Positions 8,720 through 17,379 are shown, numbered from the stretch's first letter. The stretch is DNA of 35,332 nucleotides from an uncultured Shewanella sp. (GCF_947491715.1 NZ_CANLKR010000046.1:1-35332); one strand, 5' to 3'. The notes: generated by a model not told the origin, from the sequence alone. Translations and numbers: made by a program.

Positions 8720-9037
8720 ATGAAAACCTTAACTCATTTATCTATTTTCAGTGTTGTTTTTTTCTCTGTTGCTGCTTTTGCAAGTACTGGCAATTCATCA
8801 TCAAATGTGAGTGATACTGGTCAAACTGGCGTGCAGGCTTCACTATTGAACAATACCGATGTGCAAGGTTTTGATCAAAGCCAGCAAGATAGATATAGAA
8901 CGACTGCTGCTAAATCGAATTATCAGTTCTCAAATAATATGGACAGTGACGATGCACTGGCTAGTAATCAGATAGCGTCAACGACTTCATTTAGTCAGTC
9001 ACAGCATGATTTCTCTCAGCCAAGTTCACTCTTATAA
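8720..9037 (+). CDS. Small secreted Ser/Gln-rich protein with QSQHDFS tail, cassette copy 1, gene B
   Basis: A 105-residue protein of unknown function. It has a signal peptide (hydrophobic core, then VAAFA). The mature part is low-complexity, rich in Ser, Asn, Gln, Asp and Thr, probably disordered, and lacks cysteine. The C-terminus SFSQSQHDFSQPSSLL matches SYNQSQHDFSRAASDL in the gene at 10304, and an upstream QSQQD echoes the same motif. A GGGAG site precedes the ATG at 8720. The short, conserved C-terminus on a variable body suggests a recognition or targeting tag or a binding peptide. Confidence 0.7.
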   Translation: MKTLTHLSIFSVVFFSVAAFASTGNSSSNVSDTGQTGVQASLLNNTDVQGFDQSQQDRYRTTAAKSNYQFSNNMDSDDALASNQIASTTSFSQSQHDFSQPSSLL

Positions 9038-9104
9038 TGCCTGATATGTGTAGGAATCTTAGTGCTTAATGTCTCGTGATGTGTTGAGTTAACTTGAGAC
9101 TTTG

Positions 9105-9138
9105 AAAGTGACGCTATTAAAGTGTCACTTTTATTTTT
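9105..9138 (+). terminator. Rho-independent terminator of cassette copy 1
   Basis: AAAGTGAC (9105-9112) pairs with GTCACTTT (9124-9131) across an 11-base loop, followed by TATTTTTAA. It sits between the end of the QSQHDFS gene and the end of the converging avidin-like gene. Confidence 0.7.
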
Positions 9139-9607
9139 AAGGCTTTGGGCAATGACTGCACTTGCATTCTCTATAAAAAGTATCTTCTCCTCGGTAAGTT
9201 TCCCCTCCGTTTGTTGAAGTGAGCACCCAGTTGGTATAGAGCAGTCCGTCCTTAATTTCTCCATCCCAAATCGTATTGGATTGGCAATCTTGAGTACGGT
9301 TTTGCCAATTAACTTTAAATTCAAATGCACTCTCACCGATCATATGCCCTGTTAAGGAGAACCATTGCTCGGGTTTTGCGCACCAGCCTGATTGTCCACT
9401 GGCGAAACCGCCAGTCAATTGCCCCGTCTTTGATGCTTGTGTGATGTACATAGTAGAGCATCCATGGGGGTTAAAGTTGTACCAAGCTCCAAGGAGTGAG
9501 TGTTTTTCTGTGGTGGAATCTGGAGTGCTTTTGGCTTGACTGGTTATCAAAGAGCTAGATAGGTTAAAGATTAATACAGTGAGTAGTAAATAATTGCTTT
9601 GAGTCAT
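9137..9607 (-). CDS. Avidin/streptavidin-family secreted biotin-binding protein, dimeric rhizavidin-like type
   Basis: A 156-residue protein with a signal peptide. ATG at 9605-9607 is preferred over an in-frame TTG at 9622 because it gives a compact signal sequence ending near SQAKS. The mature part follows streptavidin closely by eye: GAWYN (N44 for streptavidin N23), S51 (S27), LTGGFAS (F68 for Y43, S70 for S45), VNWQN (W101 for W79), QSNTIW (S110, T112, W114 for S88, T90, W92), TNWVLTS (W127 for W108) and EDTF (D142 for D128). The W120 equivalent is missing, as in dimeric avidins. C76 and C108 fall where rhizavidin and shwanavidin form a disulfide between loops L3,4 and L5,6. Extra cysteines at 50, 148, 150 and 153 are unusual. 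It is transcribed against its neighbours, which are two copies of an unknown secreted-protein cassette. Likely role: sequestering free biotin in the periplasm or outside the cell. Confidence 0.9.
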   Translation of the reverse strand: MTQSNYLLLTVLIFNLSSSLITSQAKSTPDSTTEKHSLLGAWYNFNPHGCSTMYITQASKTGQLTGGFASGQSGWCAKPEQWFSLTGHMIGESAFEFKVNWQNRTQDCQSNTIWDGEIKDGLLYTNWVLTSTNGGETYRGEDTFYRECKCSHCPKP

Positions 9608-9801
9608 GGCTGTGTATCTCAATGCGTTGGCTTAGATAAAATATAGTCGATGTGACGTTTTTTGCATACTGAACAGAAGTGATCTCAAGGTTGGTTTTTT
9701 GAGAAAATAGACATAATTGTAACGGCATATTGCTGTTCAATATAATATCGAAAAACTTAACTATACTCGATTCAAGGTTTGCTAGTCGGTTGATTGTAAA
9801 C

Positions 9802-10221
9802 ATGCTGAAGTGGATACCTTATTTTGTCATTTTTGTGTCTTCTGGCTTGTTATGGAGCCTTTCTTTTACTGTGAGTAGTGCTTCTTCTCAAGATGGTACG
9901 GTTTCAAGCGGTCTTCAAAGCTTAAATCTGATTTCTAAAGACGAACCTCAACAATCTATGGCGCCATTTAATGACAGTTTGCTCATTTCTTCCCATAATC
10001 AACCACAATTCGGTCATCTCCTAGATCATGTGTACACTCATTTCCAAGACCGCAAATATCCACTAACAGAACCTATTCATGAGTATATGCTAGTGTCTGG
10101 CGTTTTTGTGGGTGTGCAAAGACTTATAGCGTTAGCCACTTTGGCTCTGCCCATGTGGGTTTCAAAAACGATTATCAATAATGACATCTATCACCCTCCT
10201 ATCATTATTTTAATGCATTGA
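9802..10221 (+). CDS. Hypothetical exported protein, cassette copy 2, gene A
   Basis: A 139-residue protein, not recognised. The frame is open from a TTG at 9730, but ATG at 9802 is chosen because it starts directly at the hydrophobic signal segment (MLKWIPYFVIFVSSG, ending near SSASS). It also gives nearly the same length as the gene at 8182. A polar middle region with many Ser, Gln and His is followed by a hydrophobic helix (LVSGVFVGVQRLIALATLALPM) and a tail with SKTIINN and YHPPIIILMH. The tail resembles the SKTISSLQDFRPPIV tail of copy 1, but the cysteine cluster is absent. The next gene, 82 bases downstream, encodes the second QSQHDFS protein. No function is assigned. Confidence 0.65.
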   Translation: MLKWIPYFVIFVSSGLLWSLSFTVSSASSQDGTVSSGLQSLNLISKDEPQQSMAPFNDSLLISSHNQPQFGHLLDHVYTHFQDRKYPLTEPIHEYMLVSGVFVGVQRLIALATLALPMWVSKTIINNDIYHPPIIILMH

Positions 10222-10303
10222 ATGTTTAACTTTTATTGAGATAGCTCAATTAATGAGTTGTCAGGTTTATTAAGCTTTCAAGTATTAAGTTGTGGAGTCT
10301 GTG

Positions 10304-10651
10304 ATGAAATACTTTATATCGGTGTGTTTATTCTTTGTCATCGTTTCTGTGGCCAAAGCTTCAAATGATTTTGTCCAGTGTTTAGACAATACTCAGGCTG
10401 AAATGGCGATGCTCTCAACATCATCAGAGAGAAATGTTCAAAAGACGGCCGAAGAGGGATCGGAACACTCATTAAAAGGAACGTTTCGCCAGCAACAGGG
10501 AGGTGGCGAATATACTGAGGCGACTACAAGCCGTTATGATTTTTCTAAAAATCCATCTTCTCAACAAGCGCTATCTGAAAAAGTCATGGTGACTCAAACA
10601 AGCTATAACCAGAGTCAACACGATTTTTCTCGGGCGGCTTCAGATCTATAG
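10304..10651 (+). CDS. Small secreted protein with QSQHDFS tail, cassette copy 2, gene B
   Basis: A 115-residue protein of unknown function. An in-frame GTG at 10292 exists, but GTGGAG at 10292-10297 is a ribosome binding site correctly spaced for ATG 10304, which also begins a clean signal peptide (MKYFISVCLFFVIVSVAKAS). The mature part is polar and Gln/Ser/Thr/Glu-rich. It carries YDFSKNPSSQQAL followed by the C-terminal SYNQSQHDFSRAASDL, shared with the gene at 8720. The bodies of the two proteins are otherwise poorly alike, so the tail is the conserved functional element. Confidence 0.7.
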   Translation: MKYFISVCLFFVIVSVAKASNDFVQCLDNTQAEMAMLSTSSERNVQKTAEEGSEHSLKGTFRQQQGGGEYTEATTSRYDFSKNPSSQQALSEKVMVTQTSYNQSQHDFSRAASDL

Positions 10652-10693
10652 ATGGATATGGTGAATGGACTGAGTTTAACAAATGTTGGATGG

Positions 10694-11737
10694 TTAAGGG
10701 GAAGTGGGGTGCAGTTGTTTACTGCTCTGTTTCCCTTTACACCATTTGCCATTAAATTGATGGCTAAATTCACACATTCTTGACCAACTACCAGCAACAT
10801 GGCTGTAGTGATGGCTAAAATGGCGACAAGCGTCTATCCAATCTTTCTTTTTAATGGCTAATTGTGTGAGTAACTTCGGCGTTTTTTGAGTATTCGTGGG
10901 GAGCTTGTTATGGATCATCTCTTGATGTGTCCATTTTATGAGTGCGATATAATCTGGTAAGTGAAAGGGGATATGCACCTTTTTTCCTGCACGTGTCATG
11001 TGATCGAAAGGCAGTAATGTTGCAGGTTGCTGTGCAATGGCTAAATATTCGCTGTCGAAGTCATAGAGGTGTGCATCTTTTTGTGCGTGTTTGACTGCTG
11101 ACATGCGTAAGCTTATTGAGGTTAAATAGTCGTTTTCAAGTGATTGACTTAATTGTTCTCTTATTGGCGCTAAATCAACATACATGATACAGGCTAGGAG
11201 TGCGGGCTCATCGAGTAGCGCCTGACTTTTAAAACGCCCTTGCCAAAAGGCCCCTCTACAGTTTTCCTCTTTATTGACTTGACGTGAAACTGTTTCATTT
11301 AAGCAGCGCATAAACCAACTGACATCCGTTAAGCGTTCACGCCATTTACAGACTAATTCATCAAGCTTGAGTTTCTCAGGCTCAGTGAACAGTGTTTTTT
11401 CTGTGTATTTAATGGCCAAAGGAGGGAGTTTAAAGAGCTGTTTCCAGCGTTGGATTAATTGGTTTGTTGTTAAATGATTGGCTGTATCGATATTCACTTT
11501 TAAGACTAAGTGATAGTGGTGATTGAGAACAGCGTAAGCACATATGTCGATGCAAAAAAGGCCTGATAATTGAATGAGTCTATCGACAAACCATTGAGCA
11601 CGATGAAGATCCAGTTCAGAGGATTGTTTCTGTGAGTCTTTATTGGTGACTAAATAAGTCCCTCTGACGCAATGGTTTTGAATATGGTAATAAGGGGTAC
11701 TTTCAATATGAATAAGTTTTTTGCGACTTTCAGTCAT
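10694..11737 (-). CDS. IS200-like (Y1/HUH) transposase-domain protein, RAYT-like
   Basis: A 347-residue protein with the hallmarks of REP-associated tyrosine transposases and related single-copy IS200-type enzymes. The N-terminus YYHIQNHCVRG resembles the family start. An HUH metal-binding motif sits in AYAVLNHHYHLVL, and the region GAFWQGRFKSQALLDEPALLACIMYVDLAPIRE is the conserved block with the candidate catalytic tyrosine. It lacks obvious terminal inverted repeats or a target duplication nearby, so it looks like a domesticated or solitary gene rather than an intact insertion sequence. These enzymes cut and join single-stranded DNA at hairpins, typically REP sequences. GTAG-led hairpins of that type occur at the right edge of this window. 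Confidence 0.85.
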   Translation of the reverse strand: MTESRKKLIHIESTPYYHIQNHCVRGTYLVTNKDSQKQSSELDLHRAQWFVDRLIQLSGLFCIDICAYAVLNHHYHLVLKVNIDTANHLTTNQLIQRWKQLFKLPPLAIKYTEKTLFTEPEKLKLDELVCKWRERLTDVSWFMRCLNETVSRQVNKEENCRGAFWQGRFKSQALLDEPALLACIMYVDLAPIREQLSQSLENDYLTSISLRMSAVKHAQKDAHLYDFDSEYLAIAQQPATLLPFDHMTRAGKKVHIPFHLPDYIALIKWTHQEMIHNKLPTNTQKTPKLLTQLAIKKKDWIDACRHFSHHYSHVAGSWSRMCEFSHQFNGKWCKGKQSSKQLHPTSP

Positions 11738-11783
11738 TATGCGTTTAGTTTTAGTTAATTTTTAAAAGCTTAGTCATTAACAT

Positions 11784-11807
11784 TCGATAATACAATGACA
11801 TTATCGA
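11784..11807. promoter_or_regulatory. Perfect inverted repeat in the transposase/sbcD divergent promoter region
   Basis: TCGATAAT (11784-11791), eight spacer bases, then ATTATCGA (11800-11807). It lies in the 137-base gap between the divergent transposase gene and sbcD, 68 bases upstream of the sbcD ATG. The geometry fits a dimeric regulator. A weaker site with the same outer bases (CGATAA and TGACATTATC) lies at 17405-17434 upstream of the small membrane protein gene. It does not resemble a LexA box. The regulator is unknown. Confidence 0.45.
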
Positions 11808-11874
11808 TAGATCTGTTCTTAAAAATACCATGTGATAACATTCTTAGCATATTTTGGTTTATTTAAGTTTTATC

Positions 11875-13107
11875 ATGAAAATCCTACATACGTCCGATTG
11901 GCATTTAGGGCAACACTTTCTCACCAAGAGTCGAAAAAATGAGCATCAGGCATTTCTCTATTGGTTGCTAGAGCAAGTGAGCTTGCATCAAATTGATGCC
12001 ATTATTGTGGCGGGGGATATTTTTGATACAGGCACACCACCTAGTTATGCCAGAGAAATGTATAATCGTTTTGTCGTGGCGATGGATCAGCTGAGTTGCA
12101 GCTTAATTGTATTAGGGGGAAATCATGATTCTGTTGCAATGTTAAATGAGTCTAAAAGTTTATTAGCTTGTTTAAATACCCAAGTGATAGCCAATACGTC
12201 AGATGCTGTTCATGAGCAAGTGTTAACCTTGAATAATAGGCAAGGCGAAGTCGGTGCTATTGTTTGTGCAGTGCCCTTTATTAGAGCTAGAGATATTGTC
12301 TTAAGCGCTGCGGGTGAAACCGGAATTGAAAAACGTCAGATACTCGGCGAGGCAATTAAACAGCACTATACAAGTATTTATGATGCAGCATTAAGTTTAA
12401 GAGAGCTGAATCAATGGAATGTGCCGATTATTGCGACAGGTCATTTAACAGCGTTAGGTGTGAGCCAATCTGAATCGGTGCGTGATATTTATATTGGATC
12501 ATTAGATGGGTTTGCTGCTGATGGTTTCCCCCCTGCGGATTACATTGCTCTTGGGCATATACATCGACCCCAAGTAGTGGCTAAAGCAGAGCATATTCGT
12601 TATAGCGGCTCGCCTATTCCTTTGAGCTTTGATGAGCTTAAATATCAAAAACAAGTCATAGTGGTTGAATTTACTCAAGCTAAGCGCAAGCAGATCATAC
12701 CTATTGAGGTTCCTCTTTTTCAACCTATGGCAGTATTAAAAGGTAGCCTTGACGAGATTGCTAAGCAGTTAACTCAGTTGCCAACAGGTGAGGCTGATTT
12801 ACCCACGTGGCTTTTTATAGAAGTGCATATGCAAGATTATTTCTCCGATTTGCAGCAACGTATTCAAAAGATGACCCAAGATTTGCATGTTGAGGTATTA
12901 AGGCTAAAACGGGCTCGAGGATCCCATCAACAAGGTATTGAGTCTGAGGCAAAGGAAACATTGGCAGAATTAACCCCTTTTGATGTGTTTAATAAGCGTC
13001 TTGCGATTGAAAATAATAATCAGGCAATAGCAAAGGCTCAAGTGGAGCGGATTAAGACTCAGTTTCAACATATCCTCTGTGAAATAGAGCTTAAGGAAGC
13101 TGAGTAA
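11875..13107 (+). CDS. sbcD: SbcD, nuclease subunit of the SbcCD (Mre11-Rad50 type) complex
   Basis: A 410-residue calcineurin-like phosphoesterase. Metal-binding motifs are in the standard order: SDWHLG near the start, AGDIFDTG, LGGNHDS, then ATGHLT and ALGHIHRPQ. With SbcC it forms the ATP-dependent nuclease that opens hairpins and trims protein-blocked or palindromic DNA ends. ATG at 11875 is chosen over the in-frame TTG at 11854 because the conserved family start MKILHTSDWHLG begins exactly there. The stop codon abuts the ATG of sbcC (13105-13108), so the two subunits are coupled. Confidence 0.97.
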   Translation: MKILHTSDWHLGQHFLTKSRKNEHQAFLYWLLEQVSLHQIDAIIVAGDIFDTGTPPSYAREMYNRFVVAMDQLSCSLIVLGGNHDSVAMLNESKSLLACLNTQVIANTSDAVHEQVLTLNNRQGEVGAIVCAVPFIRARDIVLSAAGETGIEKRQILGEAIKQHYTSIYDAALSLRELNQWNVPIIATGHLTALGVSQSESVRDIYIGSLDGFAADGFPPADYIALGHIHRPQVVAKAEHIRYSGSPIPLSFDELKYQKQVIVVEFTQAKRKQIIPIEVPLFQPMAVLKGSLDEIAKQLTQLPTGEADLPTWLFIEVHMQDYFSDLQQRIQKMTQDLHVEVLRLKRARGSHQQGIESEAKETLAELTPFDVFNKRLAIENNNQAIAKAQVERIKTQFQHILCEIELKEAE

Positions 13108-16100
13108 ATGAAGATCTTACGTTTGCAATTTAAAAACTTAAACGCCTTAAAAGGAGAGTGGAAAGTTGATTTTACCCATTCTCCCTTTGTTGATAATGGC
13201 TTGTTCGCAATAACAGGTCCCACAGGCGCAGGTAAAACGACTATTCTCGATGCCATTTGTTTAGCTTTATATCACTGCACGCCTCGGCTGGGGGCGATCA
13301 CCACATCCAGTAATGAAATTATGACTCGGGGAACAGCTGAATGTTCCGCTGAGGTGGAGTTTGAGGTGAAAAGTCGGGTTTATCGGGCTCACTGGAGTAT
13401 GCGCCGTTCGAGAGGAAAGGCGGATGGTAAGTTGCAATCAGCCGATGTGCAATTGGCAGAAGTTGAAAGCGGGAAAATTATTGCCAGTCAGATTAAACAA
13501 AAAAGTGAAGGTATAGAGAAAATTACGGGGCTCGATTTTGCTCGGTTTACTAAGTCTATGATGCTTTCCCAGGGAGAGTTTGCTGCTTTTTTAAATGCCA
13601 AAGAGAGTGAGAGAGCCGAATTATTAGAAGAGTTAACAGGCACTGAAATATATGGATTGATCTCAGAAAAAGTGCATGAGAAATTCACGCAGTCCAAGCA
13701 AGGTTTGGCTGAGCTTGAGGCACAAGTTAAAGGTGTACAGCTGCTATCTGAGGAGCAAAAAGACAGTTTAAAACAAGAATTGGCCACATTGGCACAAACG
13801 CAAATAAGATTTAAATCGAGACAAACTGTGTGTCAGGAGCATATGACTTGGCTCAAGGATTTTCATAAGGCGCAGGCGGAGAAGTTGGCCGCTAATGAGC
13901 AATTTACGTTGGCAGTACAGCAACAAAAAAGTGCAAAGCCAAAGTTACAGCGCCTTCAACATGCAGAGCCTGCGGAAAAGCTCAGATCCCCCTTTGCCTT
14001 GTGGGATGATAGTGTGAAGCAATTTCAGGCAATGCAAAGTTTATTGAGCGAAAAAGAAAAGTGTGCGGCAGCACTTGAAGATAAACGTGATCAGCAGCGA
14101 ACCAAGCATGAATTAGCTGAGTCCTACTTAGGGCAAGCTAAGCAAACACTCAGTGAGCTTGAAAGGCGTATTGTTGATGACATTCAACCTCTTGATAATC
14201 TTCGCCTTAACCTTCAAGGAAAGTGTGAAGATAAGTCAATTCAACTTGCTGATTTAGATGAAAAGCATAAAAAAGAATGCACCATAAAAGACAAGTTGTT
14301 ACGGGATAAAGCACTGCAAGAAGCCAAGCAAGTGACAGTGAGTGAATATTTACATTTACACCAAGCTGATGCTTGTTTGAATACCTTTCTAGGTCAGTGG
14401 TTATTGCAGTCAGAGCAGCTTAATGACCAAGCTGCGGTGCTTAATAAGCTGATATTTAGCGAACAAACGCAGCAAGGTGTGATTGACGAGAAGCAAACCG
14501 CACTTGAGGTGAGTCATGCGCACCTGAGAGGGGCAATCGATGGTGTGACGTTAAAAAAGCAAACGTTAGTACAAGCGCAACAGCAGCTTACCCATGCAAA
14601 AAAAGCAGGAGATATTGAGGCACTTGAACAAGAAAGAGAAGCGCTCAACCAGTCTTATGCTGCTCGAATACAAATGCGGGATTGCCATCAAACTTGGCTA
14701 AAGAATCAAAGGGAACATGAACGCATAATGTCCTTGAGTGAAAAGCAACAGCAGGTGATATCGACGCTCGAGGAAAAACAACAAAGCACTCATGCTCAGG
14801 TAGAACAGCACAAACAATTAATCAGTGTCTTGCAGCGGCTGGTGACACAAGAAGGACATTTAGCCCAATACAGAAATCAGTTGCAGGAGGGAGATGATTG
14901 TCCTTTATGCGGGGCTAAACAGCACCCGAAAATATCAGATAACATTGAGTCTCAATCTGACTTTTTACTGGAACTGGAGCAAGCTGAAAGGGAGCTTGAA
15001 AAAGCGCAGGCTCAGCTTTCTGAGGTCAAATCAGAATGGCAGGCGCAGTGTCGTTATGAGCAAGAGTTGCATCGTAAAAATCATGAATTAGTCCATGAGC
15101 AAGAATCGCTCATGGGGAATTGGGTGGCATTGACGGATAAACTGACGATTGAATTCAGTATCAATGATCATCAAGGCATTACCCTTTACCAAGAAGATCA
15201 GGATCATCGCTTTAGGGCTTTAACAAAGATGATTTCTGCAGTGAAGGTTTGTGAACGCGATGAGCAAGTGGCTCAAGTAGCTTGGCAGGATGCTTGTCGA
15301 ACCCAAGAGTCGGTACAGCAAGCGCAATTACTTCTTAAGCAAGATATTAAGGCTCAAGAGAATACGCGAGAAAAAATATGGGCTGATAAGCAAGCTTGTC
15401 AAGCCAATATGAAGACAATACAAGACGCGTTAAGATTGCAAATTGGTGAGGCAGGCTACAATGTGCCTGATTTTACAACGTTAGAAGCTTGGCTGAAAAA
15501 TAAAAATCGTGATGCGCAAACTTGGGAGAGTCAGTGCCGACAAAAAGAGACTATCACTCATACTTTGTTAGCGTTATTGCCTCAAATAGAAGCGGTCGCG
15601 TCTGGACTGAATGAAAAAAGTCATCAATTGGCACGACTGAAAAAGGAGCGTGGTCAATTAATAGCAGAGCTTGAAAAAGTGACAGAAGCGCGTCATAAGC
15701 TGTTTGGTAATAAGAGTGTTGAAAAAGAGAGAATGTTAGCGCAGCAAGATGTTAATTTGGCTGAGACTCACTATAAAGAGAGTGTTCAAAGTCTCCAGTT
15801 AAGTCAAGATGGCTATGTGGCCATGAAGGCTGAAGTGGGGACGTTAGAGGATCAAATACAAGTGTTAATGGTAAAAGAGCAGGAGGCTCACGTTCATTGG
15901 CAAGCCCAGCTTAAGCAAAGCCCCTTTGATTCACAATACGATTTTAAAAAAGCCCTATTGAGTCCAGAGGAACATCAGCAGTTAGTGACGCTGCAATTGG
16001 CACTGAATAAGGCCGTTAATGAAGCGAATGCGTTATTGCAAAGGGCAGAAAAAACCTTAGCAGTATTAGCGACGAGCCCCTTAGCGGATCCTTTAGAGGA

Positions 16101-16785
16101 TACCTCTTTGCAAACATTGGCAACAGAAATAGAGGCATTAGGCTTGCAGCTGGATGAGCTGAATAAACGAGTCGGTGATATTACCGCTCAGCAACGAGCC
16201 GATTTAGCTCAAAAACAAACTCAGCAGGCCTTGTTTAATGAAATTGCTCGTTATACCGAGGAGTATAATGATATTCAGTATTTGCATGCACTCATTGGTT
16301 CTCAAAAAGGCGATAAATTTAGAAAATTTGCCCAAGGACTGACTTTAGATAATTTGGTGTACTTAGCCAATAAACAATTAGACAGTGTTCATGGGCGTTA
16401 TCAATTAAAACGCAAACAAGAGCAAGCCCTGTTATTAGTCGTGATTGATACATGGCAAGGCGACATAGAGCGTGATACTAAAACTTTATCCGGTGGCGAA
16501 AGTTTTTTAGTGAGTTTGGCGTTAGCGCTAGCGTTATCTGATTTAGTGAGTCATAAGACTAGCATTGATTCATTATTTTTGGACGAAGGGTTTGGCACAT
16601 TAGACAGTGAAACATTGGATATTGCCTTGAATGCGTTAGATAATCTTAATGCCAGTGGAAAAATGATAGGCGTTATTAGTCATATTGACGCCATGAAAGA
16701 GCGGATCCCCGTACAACTTAATATTCGTCGCCGCAATGGACTGGGGATCAGTACGCTCAGTGAGGAATACCGAGTGGCAAGTTAG
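13108..16785 (+). CDS. sbcC: SbcC, Rad50-like ATPase subunit of SbcCD
   Basis: A 1225-residue SMC-type ATPase. Walker A GPTGAGKT is at residues 37-44, followed by the MMLSQGEFAAFL stretch of the N-terminal ATPase lobe. Two very long Gln/Glu/Lys-rich coiled-coil arms flank the zinc hook CPLC (Cys 598 and 601), almost exactly mid-protein. The C-terminal lobe has the ABC signature LSGGESFLVSLALALALSDL at about 1127 and Walker B SLFLDEGFGTLD at about 1157. The length is usual for the gammaproteobacterial form. All catalytic motifs are intact, so the complex should be active. It starts directly at the sbcD stop. Confidence 0.97.
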   Translation: MKILRLQFKNLNALKGEWKVDFTHSPFVDNGLFAITGPTGAGKTTILDAICLALYHCTPRLGAITTSSNEIMTRGTAECSAEVEFEVKSRVYRAHWSMRRSRGKADGKLQSADVQLAEVESGKIIASQIKQKSEGIEKITGLDFARFTKSMMLSQGEFAAFLNAKESERAELLEELTGTEIYGLISEKVHEKFTQSKQGLAELEAQVKGVQLLSEEQKDSLKQELATLAQTQIRFKSRQTVCQEHMTWLKDFHKAQAEKLAANEQFTLAVQQQKSAKPKLQRLQHAEPAEKLRSPFALWDDSVKQFQAMQSLLSEKEKCAAALEDKRDQQRTKHELAESYLGQAKQTLSELERRIVDDIQPLDNLRLNLQGKCEDKSIQLADLDEKHKKECTIKDKLLRDKALQEAKQVTVSEYLHLHQADACLNTFLGQWLLQSEQLNDQAAVLNKLIFSEQTQQGVIDEKQTALEVSHAHLRGAIDGVTLKKQTLVQAQQQLTHAKKAGDIEALEQEREALNQSYAARIQMRDCHQTWLKNQREHERIMSLSEKQQQVISTLEEKQQSTHAQVEQHKQLISVLQRLVTQEGHLAQYRNQLQEGDDCPLCGAKQHPKISDNIESQSDFLLELEQAERELEKAQAQLSEVKSEWQAQCRYEQELHRKNHELVHEQESLMGNWVALTDKLTIEFSINDHQGITLYQEDQDHRFRALTKMISAVKVCERDEQVAQVAWQDACRTQESVQQAQLLLKQDIKAQENTREKIWADKQACQANMKTIQDALRLQIGEAGYNVPDFTTLEAWLKNKNRDAQTWESQCRQKETITHTLLALLPQIEAVASGLNEKSHQLARLKKERGQLIAELEKVTEARHKLFGNKSVEKERMLAQQDVNLAETHYKESVQSLQLSQDGYVAMKAEVGTLEDQIQVLMVKEQEAHVHWQAQLKQSPFDSQYDFKKALLSPEEHQQLVTLQLALNKAVNEANALLQRAEKTLAVLATSPLADPLEDTSLQTLATEIEALGLQLDELNKRVGDITAQQRADLAQKQTQQALFNEIARYTEEYNDIQYLHALIGSQKGDKFRKFAQGLTLDNLVYLANKQLDSVHGRYQLKRKQEQALLLVVIDTWQGDIERDTKTLSGGESFLVSLALALALSDLVSHKTSIDSLFLDEGFGTLDSETLDIALNALDNLNASGKMIGVISHIDAMKERIPVQLNIRRRNGLGISTLSEEYRVAS

Positions 16786-16801
16786 CGCCCTGTGCTAGGC
16801 C

Positions 16802-16831
16802 ATGTTAATGAATGCTTATGTTAATGAATGC
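16802..16831 (+). repeat. Short direct repeat after sbcC
   Basis: ATGTTAATGAATGC occurs at 16802-16815 and again at 16818-16831 with a two-base spacer. A more decayed third unit (GTGTTAGTGAATA) follows at about 16842. It lies between the converging ends of sbcC and the small membrane protein gene. No function is evident. Confidence 0.5.
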
Positions 16832-16854
16832 CTGTGTACTGGTGTTAGTGAATA

Positions 16855-17379
16855 TTAGTACGCTAATTCAGGAATATATCGATGAGTTAATGTGGGACAG
16901 TAAAAGCGTATTTTTTGCTTGAGTACCTGCTTAAACGCTTCTCTTTGCGTAAAGTTAAACGCCTTTAGGTCAATGACTAAAGGCGTTTTTTGATTGAGCG
17001 CAAAAACAATGACACGTTGAAATGGGCCACTGCCATTCATTTGCATACCGACAAACCTGTGCCAAGGGATGCTTTCCATTTCATCAATTTCACCATAGTG
17101 GATCCCAAGGTGATCGATAACAAATCGAAGGCCTATGGTTTTTTTTCTCAGTCGGTAATAGATGAGGTTTAATGGTGATAATAGTAATGTGAATAAAGTC
17201 GTATATAGTGCAATCATTAAGGGTTGCTGAAACGCAATGTGAGCGATATCCACTTTTAAAGGCTGATTGATGAAGGCTTCATTAAATATTAAGCTACAGA
17301 GCATTGTCACTAGGCCAGTATGTATCGATGTGATCACATCACAAACGAATATGCGAGACGGTGTTTGAATTAACTGCAT
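16855..17379 (-). CDS. Hypothetical inner-membrane protein with two helices and a PH-like cytoplasmic region
   Basis: A 174-residue protein, not firmly recognised. ATG at 17377-17379 is preferred over an in-frame upstream start because AAGGA sits six bases before it. Two hydrophobic segments (about residues 17-34 and 52-74) form a hairpin in the membrane. The C-terminal ~95 residues begin with basic YYRLRKKTIGLRFVIDHLGIHYG and continue with EIDEMESIPWHRFVGMQ and a VIVFALNQKTPLVIDL strand. That pattern of strands, a Trp-containing turn and a final helix resembles bacterial PH-like/YcxB-type domains. The gene is monocistronic between sbcC, which converges on it, and the divergent chaperone gene. 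The function is unknown. Confidence 0.65.
   Translation of the reverse strand: MQLIQTPSRIFVCDVITSIHTGLVTMLCSLIFNEAFINQPLKVDIAHIAFQQPLMIALYTTLFTLLLSPLNLIYYRLRKKTIGLRFVIDHLGIHYGEIDEMESIPWHRFVGMQMNGSGPFQRVIVFALNQKTPLVIDLKAFNFTQREAFKQVLKQKIRFYCPTLTHRYIPELAY

Noticed and set aside
9016..9336. Minus-strand open frame overlapping the avidin-like gene
   Set aside because: It overlaps a well-supported avidin-family gene in another frame of the same strand and shows no protein-like features.
10694..11737. An intact insertion sequence around the transposase gene
   Set aside because: No terminal inverted repeats, target duplication or flanking hairpins were found next to the gene, so it is called a solitary RAYT-like gene.
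11738..11874. LexA (SOS) box upstream of sbcDC
   Set aside because: The palindrome there has TCGATAAT arms and does not fit the CTG-N10-CAG pattern of LexA sites.
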